Positions 62,901 through 64,000 of a DNA stretch of 64,000 nt are shown one piece after another. The notes beneath the pieces are model-generated. The model ran no database searches. It saw only the letters and a program-made list of their open reading frames with translations, and was not told where the DNA came from. Each line of letters begins with the position of its first letter. Positions within the stretch are counted from its first letter, which is position 1. The position numbers and the translations under genes are program-made. The stretch is from NCBI GenBank assembly GCA_038253125.1, contig JBBSHM010000003.1:1-64000 (forward strand). Reading direction: 5' to 3'. The DNA is from JAUJNH01 sp038253125 (GTDB lineage Bacteria; Actinomycetota; Acidimicrobiia; Acidimicrobiales; JAUJNH01).

Positions 62901-63455
62901 GGTGCCGGTCAGGGTGAAGTCCGCCTTCACGCCGTGACTGGCGTTGACCTGCAGGCTGGGGCTGGTGCTGGCGATCTGCAAGCCGCTGTCGACGGACCGG
63001 GTGACGGTGAAGTCAAGTTGCAACTGCTCGGTCGTGGTACCAGTGGGGGCAGGTGTTGGCGTAGCGGTCACGAAGGCGTGGCGACCGCCGCCTTCCAGAT
63101 CCACGCCTGATGCTCCGGTCGACAACGCGGTGGCGACGTCCGACAGCTGAGACGAGCCGGCCGGGATCCGGTTGACGATGAGCTTGTCGAGCAGATCGTC
63201 GAAACCCAGGGTCGAGGGCTCCCCGGGAGTCACCGTCAGCTGCGAGACCGGGGTGGCGAACGAGCCGGCCGACGCCAGGCCTCCCGACTTAAGGTTGGTA
63301 AATGCCGCGAGCTGGGCCAAGCCAGCGGTGATGGCGGCTACACCCGGATCGGCCGCAACGGCGGCAGCCGGAGTTGGTCCCCTCAAGCCGAAACTGACCA
63401 GACCCATCACCGTCAGGACAACCCCGAATCGACGCTTTACGGTCAATACCATCAT
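53985..63455 (-). CDS. Giant secreted RTX-type calcium-binding protein
   Basis: A protein of about 3,156 residues. Signal peptide: basic KRRFG then VVLTVMGLVSFGL...AAAVAA. Residues about 40-1650 are Ser/Thr/Asp-rich beta sequence with internal similarity and no recognised enzyme domain. About 1650-1900 holds a strand-rich linker. Residues about 1900-2995 are hemolysin-type nonapeptide repeats (GGxGxDxxx, for example GGPGNDTIHGGAGDD), folding as Ca2+ parallel beta-rolls, broken by spacers such as DPTLGGNDTIDAG. The last about 160 residues are non-repetitive and end in a Cys. No type I secretion genes are nearby and a Sec signal is present, so export to the surface or medium by Sec is inferred. 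ATG 63455 or GTG 63464 are both possible starts. Confidence 0.9.
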   Translation of the reverse strand: MMVLTVKRRFGVVLTVMGLVSFGLRGPTPAAAVAADPGVAAITAGLAQLAAFTNLKSGGLASAGSFATPVSQLTVTPGEPSTLGFDDLLDKLIVNRIPAGSSQLSDVATALSTGASGVDLEGGGRHAFVTATPTPAPTGTTTEQLQLDFTVTRSVDSGLQIASTSPSLQVNASHGVKADFTLTGTMTVAFDSSRSFFYLVHTASTPSLKVDLAASIPDVTKVDVAIGILAMKLITSTFQLNTHYVTTWLDSNNDGKLAFTEPASGGATNPGELAQAANTAAIVTAGYAPSSTAASSVSGQLDLDTAPSAIPGLTLPSIPTSVSVTSADLSTVPPTVTTPSLDARLVKFNTLGPRDLATSVARLLFLVRDAQLAHLSGAQHGDASLPFLDAKLSDAVRPDELFVKFLTDPANVDQATGQAKFSSIQGFFNALSQETVNVPSTGPAVVTATVANASYDDPTSRLAFEIVVNRTGGTENINDPTHGSTDKNLGTVQIGNATQSLTGIRNAADPGGDVATTAPTYTLHLPVVLDLKPPVAGTACATANDPANPANAACPFSVQEVNGSQVIGTKIISSLPIAPDRFLVATGGTLLDADTTVSATVTAAKPSVGMAGFVQAGFDTGSISIATATGAAHLVHIGLASQGPQRMGVLMNQLNGGTPSTAISYDTLANFRSTLHGFVPDASLFFDGADPTLTASSDDITQPALTIAGAGLQDRLKPLDFGADSTALRGAVANEVGALRDTLQKLGTLTTGATKDRLNAKVQVLGRSMSSLLRTTELDAALSAISSNSTGTDQGPSESLQGLIHSVSTALGTPSVLAFHMDGSHPASHLVLDVDYVRLLDSEPAAPLAMRFQSAGKPLDLVGVGTDGTLSAKGRTEAHLALTVPLDGTAPTDPSQVMVQGNGSVSVSPDLSFSGSRTATVGALAVTLNPAKIEAHPRLTVQGPGGGLVSLATWASGASSAAPAADPTVTCPDGSIGKAVCADLKTLGSSFGVSLSGDEAFFGDGLAGITPDNSSITVPGSLTTAQSSLTLDLPKIKDGLNGGLAPYLDDISRSLDVASANGKLPFVGKDIQEGSAFVQKLKQDLTAAVGALSVTATTPTSNDVENALNTLHLTELSGFTATVTCGGISCLGTEDASAVDGVRFSMTVGQGSVTPGTACSGSNCPSVAPGKLDLGIPGVRFRSDASPAIDLGWQLKLTFGFDKEHGFYLDAGSPANNDLKLALSLNLPDFDAQIGFVTVKAADMNGGGGTATADTNHSTPEFSGTFEIGLQQVNGKSLLSISDIASADIAQLVHIGLGAKANVQYDLSANAGSDFPGISAHLGVTWGWDSTHSDPTDNTGLAIGFSDVKLELDPFFHKLLGPVYDDIKKTISPLKPVVDAIDGPIPGVSDISHMVGGGDISILTLMKLYSTFNGGNGQFAALERVLRLVQSAVDFGSGGTVHLGDFGVNKDKALVGIPTPDQIQNFITGNALAGAKAVQDAVTAACAKCGDALNKLTKEIGLDELDPTGTIGLHLPVLDQPEKLAGLLLGQDISLVTYDTGPLHNEFSFAITIGPLGIPLFIDIGVAATVDMRFSGGFDTYGIRKAIETGKLASILDGFYLDDFDSQGQERPEIAISHAMVYIDAKLSLAVVEAGIRGAINLTANLDLKDSDSPKTPDLPNTGKGDGKVRINELGRDANGDFNAFCIFDSSGDISADLVLFFKVNFGLFDEEWTNTLAHGQILNLDHSCDAPAPPPTLGQVAGTDLIINAGKYGTGTARGNAHWDNKAGGPLTKTPNPALDGAETQPTELTTVRAQHDAAGNFLGFGVDLLGNHQDFMIAPNPGIPNDPGHPGLNRVILDATGYDGREIVNMLGDGTGTDPAATGTTVRHFDQPAVILGGNQDDQIKVDGRAPAGSSVAPVVAVDGGQGNDLIITGDGNDLIAGGPGNDDIHSGAGNDQVAGDAALTVGPNYAVSLDALHVTEINGGANADGNDTIDAGLGGGGVNGSDVNAGDVVNGGGGNDHIAGGADDGRVVTDPTNPAFRDDNNVLIGGSGNDSIVGGPHHDTIYGDYYETLTDPAATGTMVAGLTYDDHIDSGTGDNTVYGGAGADTIVGHSVSADATQTPPVIATHDTFYGNGGADTITGGAGDDSISGGPDNDTILGGPANDTIHGDAGDDNIGGDSSLTPANPALGRFSQLQPSSQQDGNDIIFGGAGNDTIYGGGGDDLIFGDQGNATCPVLTSTNPVVWPAASEPVTAGDGNDTINGGPGNDIISGEGGNDTITGGAGNDRICGHQGNDVLSGGTGDDLISGGSGNDQLYGDDGNDHLEGNSGADVLSGGPGNDQLIGGTSVAGSADTGDTIYGDAGDDVIIGDNGTIRNASPPVVNVFDLTSTDPTLGGNDTIDAGSGNDTAFGGLGDDTTRGGDGDDHLEGNVGTDTIYGGAGQDDIIGGTSPVAVAGADSSAIPDVGDHLYGEDGNDVVVGDNGSITRDNPVVLDGSDPTDTPMVHRTLALLGIYTGGPIVGGDDVMSGGNNNDWLLGGVGNDAISGDGGNDHIEGDNGSDTLSGGDGQDDVIGGTSPLALAPGHTTTDVTDVGDAAINGDAGADYLIGDNGSITHPLDAEGNWAISQADGSFLRSALLLDRLTVGGADTMSGGDGNDRMWGGIGNDTMDGGVGDDYMEGNLGSDIMSGGAGDDDIVGGTSPVALPAGSDASAEADGTAGAAAGTPRLGNHICGFECSQTTGQPDNDVIAGNNARIDRCAPVNGAAAGRDGCAWTQTSYGRSKDATTSLGTSTTRYPTLLGESSSETTHNGDDYIEGNSGNDAHYGEDGNDVLHGDTPAANAPRSISAWSALPAPSPDECLPVSDPNAGQDIAIGGYGNDLACGEGGDDALIGDRATVTVTPFTGATQNISSAGPPNLVASFPASGDTIYPTTLLDFTVGGNDLLFGGPGNDTIHGGAGDDFIQGDDGMRIAGQTAATGDDILFGDNGNDSIQGGPGNDHLWGGDGNDDLDVIRSPLSTDVPPKSDEHNKALPPLFPNIPAYATRFPAPAGQSYDIDPGAQNNPTTTNGDIAYGGYNRDISQADNLNDRLVDSFGAYNLFMVCPAAYGGSQITRSLSPGVLTYLQKLGQADGAVGAADRTSVGGGEVTIIYPGTANPNNAGAAYSTTPGHFTC
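54480..57760. repeat. RTX-coding repeat region
   Basis: Over 3 kb of degenerate 27-bp periodic DNA (on the minus strand GGCGGN-CCGGGCAACGAC-like) coding for the GGxGxDxxx nonapeptides. Copies differ by many synonymous changes. Confidence 0.85.
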
Positions 63456-63539
63456 GAAACCCACTCAGTTCTGCCGCAGTTCCGCCGCGGCGCCGTTGCG
63501 GCTGCGGGCCGTCTCCAGTCGGAGAAGAGCCCAGGGACG

Positions 63540-63568
63540 ACTATTGCTCGGCGGACATATCGTGTCAA
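63540..63568 (-). promoter_or_regulatory. Candidate promoter of the giant gene
   Basis: On the minus strand TTGACA (63563-63568), a 17-nt spacer, then AATAGT (63540-63545). It would start transcription about 75-80 nt before the gene. The -35 lies in one unit of the 18-bp repeat. Confidence 0.4.
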
Positions 63569-63588
63569 GCGGACGTATCGTGTCAAGG
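63553..63588. repeat. 18-bp direct repeat upstream of giant gene
   Basis: GGACATATCGTGTCAAGC (63553-63570) and GGACGTATCGTGTCAAGG (63571-63588) differ at two positions. Each carries a TTGACA on the minus strand. Could be two operator sites or a duplicated promoter part. Confidence 0.8.
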
Positions 63589-64000
63589 GGCGGGCAGACG
63601 TTGCCCGGTGTCCGACCCGGCCGGGGTGTCGAACGCCGGGGGCCTCACCAGCCGTCTCCCGTCCCACGCCCCGGGGGCCCCAGTGAGCTTGTTCTGCGCC
63701 TATCCGTTCAGGATTCTGCACGGTTCCTCGTCACATACGCCACCCAAGGCCTTGGGCCGCCACGATGGACGAGAATGACCGCAAGCAGTGGGCGTCCAGC
63801 CACTCTTCGTCGAGACCCTGGGCACTTCTCCTCATAGGCCCCATTGGACGGTCGACCGGCGGCCGGGCCCGAGGAGTGTTCGGGCTTCTTGGTCGTGGTC
63901 ATTGGTTTGGGGGCCCGTCTGTTGTCGGTTGAGGCTGTCCGCGCCGGCCTGGGCCGGTCGGACCGGTCGGACAGGGTGCGGCAGAACGTGACCGAATCAG
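63589..64000. other. Upstream region without recognised gene
   Basis: I see no convincing gene in the last 410 bp. Short open frames exist on both strands but have no domain or clean start. A small repeat (GGTCGGACCGGTCGGAC) lies near 63955. A gene could begin at the very edge. Confidence 0.35.

Noticed and set aside
61548..63110. A 520-codon plus-strand frame opposite the giant gene
   Set aside because: Gly/Arg/Val-rich antisense; signal peptide and repeats support the minus strand.

Overview
The window is very GC-rich (mostly about 70%) and carries a dense bacterial gene set typical of Actinomycetota. Evidence for this is the actinobacterial-type LexA boxes (CGAAC-N4-GTTCG), a HupB-like HU with a lysine/alanine tail, the F420 gene cofC beside gpsA, a PIG-L deacetylase of MshB type, many GTG starts and start/stop overlaps. 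Several features (selD, ArgZ-type arginine dihydrolase, a giant RTX-type exoprotein) would fit an uncultured Acidimicrobiia-like lineage, but that placement is inference. No rRNA, tRNA, CRISPR array or intact insertion sequence was recognised.

Layout. 0.2-10.3 kb is a DNA-damage region on the minus strand. dnaE2 lies behind one LexA box and the imuA'-imuB pair behind a second, together a mycobacterial-type mutasome split by about 1.7 kb of small genes (DUF2277, a broken VOC gene, a Rieske protein) and a lower-GC patch with a frameshifted toxin-antitoxin remnant. A vapBC pair with a repeat operator closes the region. 10.4-18.4 kb holds an MFS exporter, an AI-2E permease, a split arginine dihydrolase pair, lgt, rnhB, selD and a lipoprotein. 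18.4-24.6 kb holds a glycosidase-like protein, gpsA, cofC, a PIG-L deacetylase, two lysine-rich nucleoid proteins and ppk2, recalling the gpdA2-fbiD-ppk-hupB neighbourhood of Mycobacterium tuberculosis. 24.6-41.8 kb holds a TPP riboswitch with thiC, a class A PBP, lon, a fused four-domain ABC exporter, ung, an HNH nuclease, two secreted peptidoglycan hydrolases, a DtxR-family regulator, a bifunctional-nuclease-domain protein and msrA.

41.8-54.0 kb is richer in secreted and accessory genes: a BNR-repeat protein, a TrmB-like regulator, a matrixin protease, ppc, a large SF1 helicase, an FG-GAP lipoprotein, and a stretch of toxin-antitoxin and membrane-protein remnants. 54.0-63.5 kb is one gene for an about 3,150-residue secreted protein whose C-terminal third is RTX calcium-binding repeats.

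The most unusual structure is at DNA level. A 33-bp GC-rich tandem repeat sits inside imuA', imuB (twice) and the glycosidase-like gene, and is read in all three frames on the same strand. A second family of about 50-bp palindromes sits at gene ends (dnaE2 5' side, ung 3' end, TrmB 5' end), with related sequence in the 3' end of imuA'. dnaE2 also carries its own 12-bp-stem palindrome inside an apparent in-frame insertion. The mutasome genes are therefore both SOS-controlled and heavily marked by small repeats.
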